41,016 nucleotides of DNA from Bacteroidota bacterium (GCA_003250475.1 QKGI01000072.1:1-41016); one strand, 5' to 3'; positions 1 to 8,374 are shown, counted from the first letter of the stretch. A program made the numbers and translations. The notes: generated by a model from the letters alone, not told the origin.

Positions 1-698
1 TCACCGCAGTCGATGTACCACCTTACCGCTGATTTTCTCTCATCGGGAATATTATTTATCAGCTCCAGGATGCTGTACCTGTGATACCACTTCTCTATCT
101 GGTCTTCCGTCAGCTCCTTTTGTTGCATCATTGCAAGCCTCGTTCCCGCCTGCTCAATGGTATGTGGTGCCGTACCGGCACTGAGAGGGCAGGCTGCCGC
201 AAACAGTTCCGGATGGTGAAGAGCATAAATGAATGTGCCGTTGCCGCCCATTGAAAGCCCGGCAATAGCCCTGTATCTCTTGCCTGACCTCACACGGTAG
301 GTCTTCTCAATGTAGGGCATGAACTCCTCGAAGAAAAAATCCTCGTACCTCCACTCGCCAAGAGCATCATTGGAATACCCGCGATGAGCACCGCTGGCAT
401 CCGGCATCACTATTATCATAGGGGTTGCCGTGCCCTCAAGGATAGCTTTATCTGCAATATGCTTAACCTCGCCGTGCTGTACCCATGTGCTTTGATTATT
501 AGCGCCACCGTGTAAAAGATATAAAACAGGATAATCCCTTTGAGAGGTCTCATAGTCAGGGGGAAGATAGACAGCATACTTTCTTGTCATATTAAGGATG
601 CTGCTTTCCATAGACAGATTGTCAAAGACTTTTCCCTGCTGGGCCTGCAGCTGCAATGAAATACCCAGCAACAGAAATAAAAACAAATGTCTGTTCAT
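1..698 (-). CDS. CE1-like alpha/beta-hydrolase esterase, 3' part cut off by window edge
   Basis: The frame is open from an ATG at 698 to the left edge, giving the first 232 residues with no stop; the C-terminus is missing. Residues 1-20 form a Sec signal peptide ending in a QAQ-type cleavage site. An HGG oxyanion motif lies at residues 63-65 and the nucleophile elbow GLSMGG puts the catalytic serine at Ser149. The last visible residues, YIDCG, resemble the segment carrying the acid residue in carbohydrate esterase family 1 and esterase D-like proteins. In polysaccharide loci such enzymes remove acetyl or aromatic acyl groups from sugars; the acyl group here cannot be told. It is separated from the upstream sulfatase by about 190 bp with strong inverted repeats, so it may have its own transcript. 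Esterase fold is secure; substrate is not. Confidence 0.85.
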   Translation of the reverse strand, partial: MNRHLFLFLLLGISLQLQAQQGKVFDNLSMESSILNMTRKYAVYLPPDYETSQRDYPVLYLLHGGANNQSTWVQHGEVKHIADKAILEGTATPMIIVMPDASGAHRGYSNDALGEWRYEDFFFEEFMPYIEKTYRVRSGKRYRAIAGLSMGGNGTFIYALHHPELFAAACPLSAGTAPHTIEQAGTRLAMMQQKELTEDQIEKWYHRYSILELINNIPDERKSAVRWYIDCG

Positions 699-776
699 AA
701 CTCAAATCCTTTTATTGTGTTTGATATAAACTACCGGTTGGCAGAGTACTTGTACTGCCGGCCTTTGAAAGCGTTG

Positions 777-808
777 ATCATATCATTTCAAAACCTCAAT
801 GATATGAT
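777..808. repeat. Perfect 11-bp inverted repeat in the gap upstream of the esterase
   Basis: ATCATATCATT (777-787) and AATGATATGAT (798-808) are exact reverse complements around a 10-nt loop. It lies just downstream, in minus-strand transcription, of the stronger hairpin at 815-850. AT-rich palindromes of this kind can be operators or weak RNA hairpins; nothing here decides between them. Confidence 0.5.
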
Positions 809-814
809 TAGAAA

Positions 815-850
815 GCCATGCCTGGAAAGAAGATTCTTTCCAGGCATGGC
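815..850 (-). terminator. Perfect 17-bp inverted repeat, probable transcript-end hairpin after the sulfatase at 892
   Basis: GCCATGCCTGGAAAGAA (815-831) and TTCTTTCCAGGCATGGC (834-850) are exact reverse complements separated by 2 nt, giving a very stable hairpin 42 bp past the stop codon of the sulfatase at 892. On the minus strand it is followed by TTTCTAATC, a weak U-run. This fits an intrinsic terminator or a 3'-end stabilising hairpin, and suggests that the long sulfatase operon ends here. A mobile-element footprint is an alternative. Confidence 0.5.
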
Positions 851-891
851 GCAACATACAGATCTCAAATCCAATATTGATAATTTTGCTG

Positions 892-2247
892 TCATGGGAG
901 TGCATCAGGATCAGGGTTACTGGGGCCCTTTGCTGCCAGTTTCAACAACTTCTGCGTTATCCCGGGATATTTATCTGCCAGATTATTCTTTTCAGAAATA
1001 TCGTTTTCCAGATTATACAACTCCGGGTTCGGCCTGGATTTGTTTGTGTTCACAACATAAGCAAAGTCAACCTGGGTATTTGGTAACAATAACTTCCAGT
1101 CCATATATCTGACTGCCTGAAGTTCATTCTTAACGTGATAATAAAAGATTTTCCTTGCGCTCTTACTGCCGGCCCCGGTCATATATCTGACCTGGTTATA
1201 TCCATCCAGCTCAACGGTTCCCGGGATCCTGGCGCCGGCAAGGCCGGCATAGGTTGGCAATATATCAAGGTTTGACAATATTCCGTCGCGGGTTATCCCG
1301 GCCGTTACCCTGCCAGGCCCCCAGAAAATACACGGCACACGTACTCCGCCCTCATAAACTGATCCTTTGGCGCCTCTCAAAGGTTTGGAGTTACCCGTTG
1401 CCAGCTGACCGCCATGATGCTTACGGTAAAAATCCTCCCTGTTTGACCACGGGCCATTGTCACTGGCAAAAAGGACATAGGTGTTGTTATCCAGGCCCAG
1501 CTCTCTGATAAGGTCAAAGACTTTCCCGATATTCCAGTCAAGTTCTTCAATGACATCACCGTATAGCTCATCTTTTGATTTTCCTTTGAATTCCGGTGAG
1601 GCGTCAATTCTGACATGAGGCATACTATGTGCCAGGTAAAGAAAGAAAGGTTTGTCCTGGTTCTTAGTTATAAACCCTAATGCCTCTTCTGTATACATCC
1701 CGGTCAGCGTTGACATCTTATCTGTTGTGAAGAGCTTTTCTTTGTTCCTGTAAATATCTACCACACCCCTGTCATTTGCACCGAGTGTACCAAAATAATA
1801 GTCAAAGCCCTGGTCGTTCGGCACACAGCCATCAAGCTCCCGCCTCTGGGACATATCCCATTTGCCGATACAGCCGGTTTGATAACCGGCTTCTTTAAGC
1901 ACCTCGGCAATAGTCACCTCCTCAGCATTGACAGTCCATCCACCGCCAATACGTACCGGATAACGACCTGTCATCAAAGCGCCTCTTGAAGGGCCACTGA
2001 CAGGTTGTGTGTAGAAAGAGGTAAAACGGATACCTTCACTTGCCATCCTATCCAGGTTGGGAGTCCTGATGTTCTCCGAACCAAAACAGCCGAGATCTTT
2101 GTATCCCTGGTCATCACTGTAGATGATGATCAGGTTTGGTCTGGGCTTTTTTTCTGCCTTCAAGGGCATTGTAAAGCTGCTCATCAGCCCGGCAGTTAGA
2201 ATGCCGGTACCGATTAATACCTGCCTGCTTTTAGTTACCGTTTTCAT
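892..2247 (-). CDS. S1-family sulfatase, Ser-type, with GKWD in place of GKWH
   Basis: 451 residues with an N-terminal signal peptide (about residues 1-31). The metal-binding Asp pair is D45-D46 (SDDQGY), the formylglycine site is Ser84 in SGPSR, H211 sits in SMPH, D263-N264 in SDNGPW, and K294 in RGAKGSVYEGG. The second basic motif reads GKWDMSQ (K129 W130 D131): the histidine equivalent to His125 of human arylsulfatase A is replaced by Asp. All other active-site residues are present, so the protein could be active with altered sulfate handling. The C-terminal half has the usual sulfatase ending (PELYNLENDISEKNNLAD). It is the last gene before the 815-850 hairpin and lies 44 bp from the sulfatase at 2292. 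Target sulfate unknown. Confidence 0.92.
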   Translation of the reverse strand: MKTVTKSRQVLIGTGILTAGLMSSFTMPLKAEKKPRPNLIIIYSDDQGYKDLGCFGSENIRTPNLDRMASEGIRFTSFYTQPVSGPSRGALMTGRYPVRIGGGWTVNAEEVTIAEVLKEAGYQTGCIGKWDMSQRRELDGCVPNDQGFDYYFGTLGANDRGVVDIYRNKEKLFTTDKMSTLTGMYTEEALGFITKNQDKPFFLYLAHSMPHVRIDASPEFKGKSKDELYGDVIEELDWNIGKVFDLIRELGLDNNTYVLFASDNGPWSNREDFYRKHHGGQLATGNSKPLRGAKGSVYEGGVRVPCIFWGPGRVTAGITRDGILSNLDILPTYAGLAGARIPGTVELDGYNQVRYMTGAGSKSARKIFYYHVKNELQAVRYMDWKLLLPNTQVDFAYVVNTNKSRPNPELYNLENDISEKNNLADKYPGITQKLLKLAAKGPSNPDPDALP

Positions 2248-2291
2248 GTTATTAATCTTTTAATTTTATGATAATGACATCAATGCGTTTC

Positions 2292-3788
2292 TTATTCTTT
2301 GTTTAATTCTCTATTTCTTCTCAGCTGTGCAACAGTGGGCTGGTTCTTTACGGCGTTCTTCCTGTGCCATTCTCTGAGTTCATCAAGCATTGACTTAACT
2401 CTTTCTGCTTGTGAGGGATCGTCAGCAATATTATTGAACTCACCACTGTCCTCAACATGATCATAAAGCTCAGGGAATGAGTCCGGTCCGTTGTCAATGA
2501 GCTTATACCGGCCATCGAACATCATCATGGTAGCATAAAATTCGCCGCCACCCACATTTTTGCGTGGCAATGGGAACTCGCTGTATACAACTGTCTTATG
2601 TGTTTCGGTTTTGCCGGTGATAAGCGGAATAAGTGACTTGCCCTCAACGGTATCGGGAGTCTCGTACCCTGTCAGTTCCGTAAATGTTGGGAAAAGGTCT
2701 ATAAGTTCAACCAGGGCTGTTGATTCACTCCCGGCAGGGATTACCCCCGGCAGGCTCATTATCAGAGGAACCCTTACGGAAGAATCAAAGAACACAAACT
2801 TGGTCCATAACCCGTGATCATTCAGCATTTCCCCATGATCCGCCGTGAATACTACCAGGGTGTTATCTCTCATATCCAGTCTTTCAAGTTCGTCCAGCAC
2901 CTCCTTGAACATGGCGTCTGAGAAGGCAATACTGCCATAATAACCCTGCATACCTGCCAGGATCTGCTCCCTGGTCATGTTCTCCATTCCTCTCCCTTTC
3001 AGGATTTCCAGATAGCGCGGGTCACAGTCGTCAAGGTCATTTTCAGGGATCTCCGGAATTATGAGCTTCGAAGGGTCAATTTTGTCCCAGTATTCCTGCG
3101 GTGGCTGGTAAGGAGCATGAGGTTTCAGGAATGAACATTGTATAAACCAGGGAGAATCTGTGTGTTCGCGCATAAATTTTATTGTATTCTCCTTGGCATG
3201 CCATTCCATAGTATCGGTCATGGGATACGGATCCGGCGCACCTATTGCCGGATCAGATTTAAGGTTAGCCGTGCCGGATAATCTTACTCCCCCGGCCTTC
3301 TTTGCTCCAACCGGTTTTTCATTTCCTTCAACGTAAATATCCCAGTCAAGGTCTTCACGGCCCGGGGTATGTAACTTGCCAAAACAGGCTGTTGTATACC
3401 CGTGCTTTCTCAATACCTGTGTGTATGACAGCATATCCCTGTTACCGGAATAGGCATTTGAGATCACACCGTTGGAATGAGTGTAACAACCGTTAAGGAA
3501 TGAATTGCGGCTTGCCACAGAGACCGGGCACTGACAATATGACTGCCTCAGACTGATACCTGAAGCCGCCAGCCTGTCGAGGGTGGGTGTGATAGCATTA
3601 ATGTCGCCGTATGCACTTAATGCATCAGGGCGGTACTGATCGCACATCAGAAAGAGTATATTTAAAGGCTTCTTCGGTTTACGCTTCCATGCCCAGGCAG
3701 GAAAGCTGGTTGCAAGAGAAAGACCCGCCAGGGCTGAAGCAGACTTTCTGACAAAACTCCTCCTGTTAAATTCAGATGACTTATTCAT
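2292..3788 (-). CDS. S1-family sulfatase, choline/iduronate-2-sulfatase-like, SxAxR motif
   Basis: 498 residues. The start NRRSFVRK followed by a hydrophobic stretch and AWA looks like a twin-arginine (Tat) signal rather than a plain Sec signal. The formylglycine site is Ser90 in SVASR, so the usual Pro is Ala; the radical-SAM maturase is known to accept Ala here. Other landmarks are MCDQYRPD near residue 49, GKLH (K138, H140), LKPHAPY (H224), FTADHGE (D317-H318, His in place of the usual Asn) and K330 in WTKFVFF. The DHG and KPH forms group it with iduronate-2-sulfatase and choline-sulfatase-like members rather than arylsulfatase A-like ones. Two nearby cysteines (CQCPVS) are not at the catalytic position. 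It follows a 262-bp gap, the longest in the window. Confidence 0.92.
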   Translation of the reverse strand: MNKSSEFNRRSFVRKSASALAGLSLATSFPAWAWKRKPKKPLNILFLMCDQYRPDALSAYGDINAITPTLDRLAASGISLRQSYCQCPVSVASRNSFLNGCYTHSNGVISNAYSGNRDMLSYTQVLRKHGYTTACFGKLHTPGREDLDWDIYVEGNEKPVGAKKAGGVRLSGTANLKSDPAIGAPDPYPMTDTMEWHAKENTIKFMREHTDSPWFIQCSFLKPHAPYQPPQEYWDKIDPSKLIIPEIPENDLDDCDPRYLEILKGRGMENMTREQILAGMQGYYGSIAFSDAMFKEVLDELERLDMRDNTLVVFTADHGEMLNDHGLWTKFVFFDSSVRVPLIMSLPGVIPAGSESTALVELIDLFPTFTELTGYETPDTVEGKSLIPLITGKTETHKTVVYSEFPLPRKNVGGGEFYATMMMFDGRYKLIDNGPDSFPELYDHVEDSGEFNNIADDPSQAERVKSMLDELREWHRKNAVKNQPTVAQLRRNRELNKE

Positions 3789-4050
3789 GTTATAATAGTT
3801 TTATTATGTGTCAGTTGAATGTATTATATCACATTCAGCCATTTGTATTTATTATTTTTCCACAACTCTTCCAGGTTTCATGCATTCTTCAAACAGAAAG
3901 GAATACATTGCTCCCCGGGCAGCGATCTCACAGGAACTGCTCCGTAATCTACACCTGATATAAAATTTCCTGTTCATACTTAAATGGACCTTTAACCCAA
4001 AGTATACCAGTGGGGTCTGGTAATCCGGCAACCAGGCTATATCTCATTTT
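3789..4050. other. 262-bp gap with possible decayed coding remnant
   Basis: This is the longest space between genes in the window. On the minus strand it holds a 32-codon open frame (4047 to 3949) starting MRYSLVAGLPDPTGILWVKG. A second frame continues, after a one-step frame change near that stop, with SGVDYGAVPVRSLPGEQ before another stop. The protein-like composition suggests a broken gene. I cannot name the parent: the first part faintly recalls DDE-transposase text and the second the N-terminus of FGGY sugar kinases, and both matches are too short to trust. No promoter consensus or hairpin was seen. Confidence 0.25.
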
Positions 4051-5574
4051 CTAATCCTTTTCAGGATTGCCATCGTTTATTTTCCTGCTGTACTGCGCTT
4101 TTATCTCATCGTATTTTGCAGCCTGCGGAAAAACTTCATATAATAATCTCCGGCATGCTTCAGGAGGTTCATTCCTGTTCATAAAGAGTTCTTTTACAGG
4201 ATCATCCGACTGTCTCATGAATTTCAACATGGCCTTTCTTGCTCTGGCGACATCACTTGTATATGCCGGATCACCTATGAGATTGACGGTACACCCGGGA
4301 TCAGATGTCAGGTCATAGTATTCTTCAGGTACCCTGACACGGAACAGCTTTACTCTTGCAGCTATTACGGTATCTGTCAGGGCAGCTTCTTCCATGGCTC
4401 TCATGGTCAGACCTTCATTATTGTTTCTATAAATCCTCTCCCCGTCAAACCACGGATTGTAGATATAAACGAAGTCCATATTCTGCACGCTCCTCATGGG
4501 CACCGGTCCGCCACTTATCTTGTTGTCTATCTGTGTAAAGATCATTTTGTTTCCCGTGGCAGCTCCTCTGGAATAGAGGTTAAGATGCGACCTGCCATCA
4601 AGCCTTGCCGGGGCTTTTATCTTCAGGGCTTCCAGGATGGTTGGCATCAGCTCTACCTCCGAGATGTAGTTTTTGTCATCCCTGGACCCCGGCTTAACCA
4701 CACCTGGCCAGCGTACTATCCATGGAGTCCGGTTGCTGGCATTATAGACATTACATTTTGCAAACGGGATGGCTATTCCATTGTCAGAAATAAAAATAAC
4801 CAGAGTATTGTCTTTTAATCCTGACTCTTCAAGTGCCTGCATAACCCTGCCAAAAGTGTCGTCAAGCCGTTTGACAGAGTTGTAGTAATAACTTAGCTCC
4901 TTTCTAACCAGTGGAAGGTCAGGTACAAAATCCGGAACCTGGACCTCTTCTGGAGAGTAGTAACGCGAAGGGGCCTCGGCGTTCTTCCTGAATACCCCGT
5001 CAGGAGTCTGATAGGGTCTGTGCGGATCTTCAGAATTGACCATAAGATAAAAAGTCTTCCCTGATGCCTTGCAATCCTCAAAGAAAGCCCTGGTATATTT
5101 GTAATATCGTGACGGGCTCCTGCCGTACCCGAGATCCTCAGACTCTATAGTATAATCCCACCTGAAATCAGTTTTTGGAGTTGAATGAGATACCTTGCTC
5201 AACACTCCGACCCTGATGCCGTTTTCTCTCAGTATCTCCATGAGTAATGGTGTATTATTACCTTCCTTCATTTTCATGAAGCCCATCACACCGCTGTTAT
5301 GACCATATAATCCTGTGGCAATAATGGCACGGCTCGGGGCACTTATTGCGGCATTTACATAGGCCTTGCTATATATGCAGCCTTCGGCTGCAAAATGATC
5401 AATATTCGGAGAGATGTCGGGCACCTCCGACCCGTAACACCCCAGAGAATTTCTGTCAAGGTCATCTGCCGTGAATAACAACACATTCAGTCTGCCATCC
5501 TGTGCCATACCCGCAGCAGGATGAGCCAGCATCCCACCAAGAAGGAGTGAAGCCATTAAATTTTCCTTTTTCAT
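4051..5574 (-). CDS. S1-family sulfatase, heparan N-sulfatase (SGSH)-like, Ser-type
   Basis: 507 residues with a Sec signal peptide ending near AAGMAQ (residue 25). D37-D38 lie in FTADDLDRN, and the formylglycine site is Ser78 in SAPSR. The region after it is SKVSH (K127, H130) rather than GKWH, followed by SEDPHRPYQ (D183, H185, R186), ISDNGI (D264-N265) and K273 in FAKCNVYNAS. The DPHRP and FAKxNVYxxSxRTP forms are typical of the sulfamidase-like branch of S1 and differ from the arylsulfatase A-like genes in this locus. That branch includes N- and O-sulfatases, so activity on an amino sugar is not implied. Only 6 bp separate its start from the stop of the sulfatase at 5581, so the two are co-transcribed. 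Confidence 0.92.
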   Translation of the reverse strand: MKKENLMASLLLGGMLAHPAAGMAQDGRLNVLLFTADDLDRNSLGCYGSEVPDISPNIDHFAAEGCIYSKAYVNAAISAPSRAIIATGLYGHNSGVMGFMKMKEGNNTPLLMEILRENGIRVGVLSKVSHSTPKTDFRWDYTIESEDLGYGRSPSRYYKYTRAFFEDCKASGKTFYLMVNSEDPHRPYQTPDGVFRKNAEAPSRYYSPEEVQVPDFVPDLPLVRKELSYYYNSVKRLDDTFGRVMQALEESGLKDNTLVIFISDNGIAIPFAKCNVYNASNRTPWIVRWPGVVKPGSRDDKNYISEVELMPTILEALKIKAPARLDGRSHLNLYSRGAATGNKMIFTQIDNKISGGPVPMRSVQNMDFVYIYNPWFDGERIYRNNNEGLTMRAMEEAALTDTVIAARVKLFRVRVPEEYYDLTSDPGCTVNLIGDPAYTSDVARARKAMLKFMRQSDDPVKELFMNRNEPPEACRRLLYEVFPQAAKYDEIKAQYSRKINDGNPEKD

Positions 5575-5580
5575 CTGCCT

Positions 5581-7371
5581 CTATTTTTTCAACTCAACCT
5601 TTGTATAATAGGCGCTGCATAATTCATTTCCTTCCTTATCGTAAAACATCGTTTCAAGCTCGTAGCTGCCCTTATCAAGTGAAACCATAAACTTTGCACT
5701 TGCCTGGCCATCTGTCGTTTGCACAATTTCATCAAACTGTCCAACCTTAAGCCTTGCGCTTACTACCGGTACGGCACCTCTCGTCCTGCCTGCTTTATCT
5801 TCTGCAGGCTCATTAAGTGCTATCCCCGACACAGGATGCCAGCGATACAACGTTACTTCATAATCTCCCTTGCTGTCAGCCTCAATAAACCACTTTCCCT
5901 TGCTGTCACCGGCAAACAGATTGCCATCATTATCAGCATATGAACCTGACCAGTCTGAGGAATACAACATAAGAGGGTTCGCTTTCCTGTTTCCGATATG
6001 GATATATCTTGTCTTGCTGTATTCAGGCATGGTACTATTGGTCCATGCATCATAGAAATCAGTCATTTTCTTAAACACATCCGGGTGCTTATCGGCAATA
6101 TCTGTCTGCTGGGCCGGGTCAGTTTCCAGATCATATAGTTCTTTATGCATTACCAGTCTCCATTTGCGCCATAACACCGCATTGTTCTCCTCGGGTCTGT
6201 AAGGATTATCATATTGAACAACAAGCATCCGATCGTCAAAATCATCTCTCTTGCCTTTAAATAAAGGAAGAAGCGACTGCCCGTCAAATTTCAGTCCATC
6301 AGGCTTTTTCAGATTGCACATGTCAACCAGCGTGGGAAGAAGATCCTGGCATTCTGTAAGAGCATCTATATCACGAGGCTCTCCGATGTTTCCCTGGGGC
6401 CACCGGATAAACAGAGGCACCCTGTGGCCCCCTTCATAGGGTTCAGTCTTATGGCCGCGCATGCCGGCGTTGTATACATTAAAACCTCTGGATGAACCAT
6501 TATCGGTCATATAGATCAACAGGGTATTATCTGCCACTCCGAGGGAATCAAGGAATGACATTAAATGACCCATATTCTCATCAATATTGGCAATCTGCCC
6601 AAAGAACCTGGCCTCCTGAAGGGTGGAGACCCTCTCAATGTAAGGATCAGAGTAACTGTCGTCGCACAAATGAGGTGCGTGCGGACAATTTGTTGCCAGA
6701 TACATGAAATATGGCTCGTGGCTCTTCGTGCTATTGAGGATATAATCCCTGGCCAGGTCAAACCATACATCAGTGCAATAGCCATCATACTCAGACGTTT
6801 CCCCGTTTGCCTCAAACACAGCGTCCCAGTATGTATTCTGATAATAGTCTGCTATTGATCCTATGCCCCATGCTCCATGATGTACCGTCTCGTCAAAGCC
6901 CCTGTCCTGTGGCCTGTACGGGTAACTGTCACCCATATGCCATTTCCCGATTTGAATAGTCCTGTAGCCTGATTCCTTAAAGAGACCGGCCATAGTGGGA
7001 AGTTCTTCCCTTACCATTGACCTGCCCATGCAAACGGCTGTGCAACCATTGAAATAGGCATCCCTCCCTGTCATGATCTGGCCTCTGGTAGGACTGCTCA
7101 TTGGGGCGACATGAAAATCGGTAAACCTGACACTCTGATCATGCAACCTGTCAAGGTTAGGAGTCTTGAGCACCGGATTACCATGCACGGAAAGATCACC
7201 ATAACCCTGGTCATCTGTCAGTATAAGTATCACATTCGGTCTTCCTGTGTCACCATCAGCCTTTCCGGCAGTTGATACACATGAGCTTAACATGGCTGAT
7301 CCTGTAACCGATCCCAGCACCATCATTGATATGCTCCTGTTCATTGCCGCACTGCTGTATTTCGCTTTCAT
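5581..7371 (-). CDS. S1-family sulfatase lipoprotein with C-terminal beta-rich domain
   Basis: 596 residues from the ATG at 7371. That start was chosen because a strong Shine-Dalgarno, GGGAGGAG, lies just upstream; the frame itself is open back to a TTG at 7386, which overlaps that site. The N-terminus is a lipoprotein signal with lipobox AMLSSC (Cys31). The catalytic domain has LTDDQGYGD, Ser92 in SSPTR (Thr at the fourth position), GKWHMGD (K143, H145), CPHAPH (H231), TDNGSS (D290-N291) and K308 in GHKTEPYEGG. Residues of about 450-596 form an extra domain that the core fold does not need; it has alternating strands and ends in AYYTKVEL. The same architecture and ending recur in the sulfatase at 39129, which marks a pair of paralogues within the locus. 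Confidence 0.93.
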   Translation of the reverse strand: MKAKYSSAAMNRSISMMVLGSVTGSAMLSSCVSTAGKADGDTGRPNVILILTDDQGYGDLSVHGNPVLKTPNLDRLHDQSVRFTDFHVAPMSSPTRGQIMTGRDAYFNGCTAVCMGRSMVREELPTMAGLFKESGYRTIQIGKWHMGDSYPYRPQDRGFDETVHHGAWGIGSIADYYQNTYWDAVFEANGETSEYDGYCTDVWFDLARDYILNSTKSHEPYFMYLATNCPHAPHLCDDSYSDPYIERVSTLQEARFFGQIANIDENMGHLMSFLDSLGVADNTLLIYMTDNGSSRGFNVYNAGMRGHKTEPYEGGHRVPLFIRWPQGNIGEPRDIDALTECQDLLPTLVDMCNLKKPDGLKFDGQSLLPLFKGKRDDFDDRMLVVQYDNPYRPEENNAVLWRKWRLVMHKELYDLETDPAQQTDIADKHPDVFKKMTDFYDAWTNSTMPEYSKTRYIHIGNRKANPLMLYSSDWSGSYADNDGNLFAGDSKGKWFIEADSKGDYEVTLYRWHPVSGIALNEPAEDKAGRTRGAVPVVSARLKVGQFDEIVQTTDGQASAKFMVSLDKGSYELETMFYDKEGNELCSAYYTKVELKK

Positions 7372-7375
7372 TTTA

Positions 7376-7384
7376 TCTCCTCCC
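7376..7384 (-). promoter_or_regulatory. Strong Shine-Dalgarno that fixes the start of the 7371 sulfatase
   Basis: The minus strand reads GGGAGGAGA followed by TAAA and the ATG at 7371. A clear Shine-Dalgarno is uncommon in Bacteroidota. It rules out the in-frame TTG at 7386, which sits upstream of and overlaps this site. Confidence 0.7.
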
Positions 7385-7395
7385 AAATTTTTTGC

Positions 7396-7407
7396 TTTAA
7401 CGTTTAA
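7396..7407. promoter_or_regulatory. Candidate LacI-type operator TTTAACGTTTAA
   Basis: This CG-centred near-palindrome lies in the 96-bp gap between the esterase at 7468 and the sulfatase start at 7371. It matches the TTAATCGTTTAA element at 34616 in 10 of 12 positions. LacI-family proteins usually bind CG-centred palindromes of this kind. Assignment to the local regulator is a guess. Confidence 0.25.
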
Positions 7408-7467
7408 ATATAATCATAAACCTGCATCTGTTGACTCTCCCTCTGAGGGCTGATTGATTCTTTTGTT

Positions 7468-8373
7468 TTATTTTTTGAACTGCGAAAAGTAATCCCAGAA
7501 AATGTCAGCCATCACCAGAGGATGGTTGGTGCCGTTAGGATATCTGTGAGGCAGTGAATCGATAACAGCAAACCGGAAGATATTTTTCCCGGTGCCGGTG
7601 TTATTATCAAACCTGTATAGCGCCATGTATGGTTTACGCTCATATGTATAATCGTCAGAGAGCTGTAATTTATATAACATGCGTAAGACCAGGGCATTAA
7701 GACCAGGCGTCTCGATGGAATGAATGTTTACTTCAAGCGGCTTTCCGTTACTTTGAAGTTTCTCCTCCATGTTACCGACGGTAAGGAACGATGGAATAAG
7801 CTGTTTCGCCACAAATGATGTGTCCTGCAGGTATCCGGCAGACATGGCAGTGGCAGCGAGGATATCTGAAGCCTCCATTGTCAGCCTGCTCACAAAATTA
7901 GCACCGTTAGAAAATCCTGAAGCATAAATCATGCTTTCATCAATGTCATAATTAGACCTGAGATAATTAACCATCTCACGAAAGAACAGCACATCGTCCC
8001 TCAGGGTCTGGCCATGGCAGGCAACGTGGACAAGCTTGCCATCATTCCACTTGGTTGTATTGACAACCTTGCCTTTGTCATCAACGCAATATCTCAGTGC
8101 AGAGGGAAACACCGCGATGAAACCTTCCCTGTCTGCCTTCTCCTTCCACCCTGAAATCCTATAGAACTTTTCACCATTCCCGCTTGTCCCGTGGAACATG
8201 AAGACAACAGGCACCTTCTTTGCTTCAGCCATAGCCGGTTTATAGACAATAAAATGACGCCCGGCTCCTTCCAGGTTGATATAGCAGTCCTTTTTTCCCT
8301 CCGTATCACCGGTATAAACCAGGTGAAATGACATGAGAATCGCCACACTCAGTATAAGAAAATTTGAACCCAT
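7468..8373 (-). CDS. Secreted PHB-depolymerase/feruloyl-esterase-like hydrolase (CE1 group)
   Basis: 301 residues with an N-terminal hydrophobic export segment (residues 1-20). The oxyanion motif HGTSGNG begins at His61, the nucleophile elbow GFSNG gives Ser155, and a C-terminal TNHPLV gives the likely catalytic His284. The order FMFHGTSGNGEKF ... ASGFSNGANF is that of the LpqC/polyhydroxybutyrate-depolymerase group of alpha/beta-hydrolases, whose members in polysaccharide loci are acetyl or feruloyl esterases. It differs from the esterase at the left edge, so the locus has two distinct de-acylating enzymes. The stop codon of the upstream sulfatase is 1 nt from this ATG, and the upstream gene's final AAGAGG may serve as ribosome-binding site, pointing to translational coupling. 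Confidence 0.88.
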   Translation of the reverse strand: MGSNFLILSVAILMSFHLVYTGDTEGKKDCYINLEGAGRHFIVYKPAMAEAKKVPVVFMFHGTSGNGEKFYRISGWKEKADREGFIAVFPSALRYCVDDKGKVVNTTKWNDGKLVHVACHGQTLRDDVLFFREMVNYLRSNYDIDESMIYASGFSNGANFVSRLTMEASDILAATAMSAGYLQDTSFVAKQLIPSFLTVGNMEEKLQSNGKPLEVNIHSIETPGLNALVLRMLYKLQLSDDYTYERKPYMALYRFDNNTGTGKNIFRFAVIDSLPHRYPNGTNHPLVMADIFWDYFSQFKK

Positions 8374-8374
8374 A

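Noticed and set aside
687-1112. Open frame on the plus strand overlapping the sulfatase at 892
   Set aside because: It is antisense to a clear sulfatase C-terminus and to the structured gap, has no recognisable domain and no signal; the same holds for all other plus-strand frames in the window.
2292-3788. Reading this sulfatase as Cys-type because of the CQCP sequence near the active site
   Set aside because: Counting back from the invariant Arg94 (S-x-A-x-R) puts Ser90 at the modified position; the cysteines lie at 85 and 87.
3789-4050. Naming the gap remnant as an FGGY sugar kinase or a transposase
   Set aside because: Only about ten residues are suggestive in each case and neither has catalytic motifs; the similarity is within chance.
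7439-7449. CCCTCTGAGGG palindrome as a hairpin terminator
   Set aside because: The 1-nt loop cannot form and the 5-bp arms are too short; no U-run follows.
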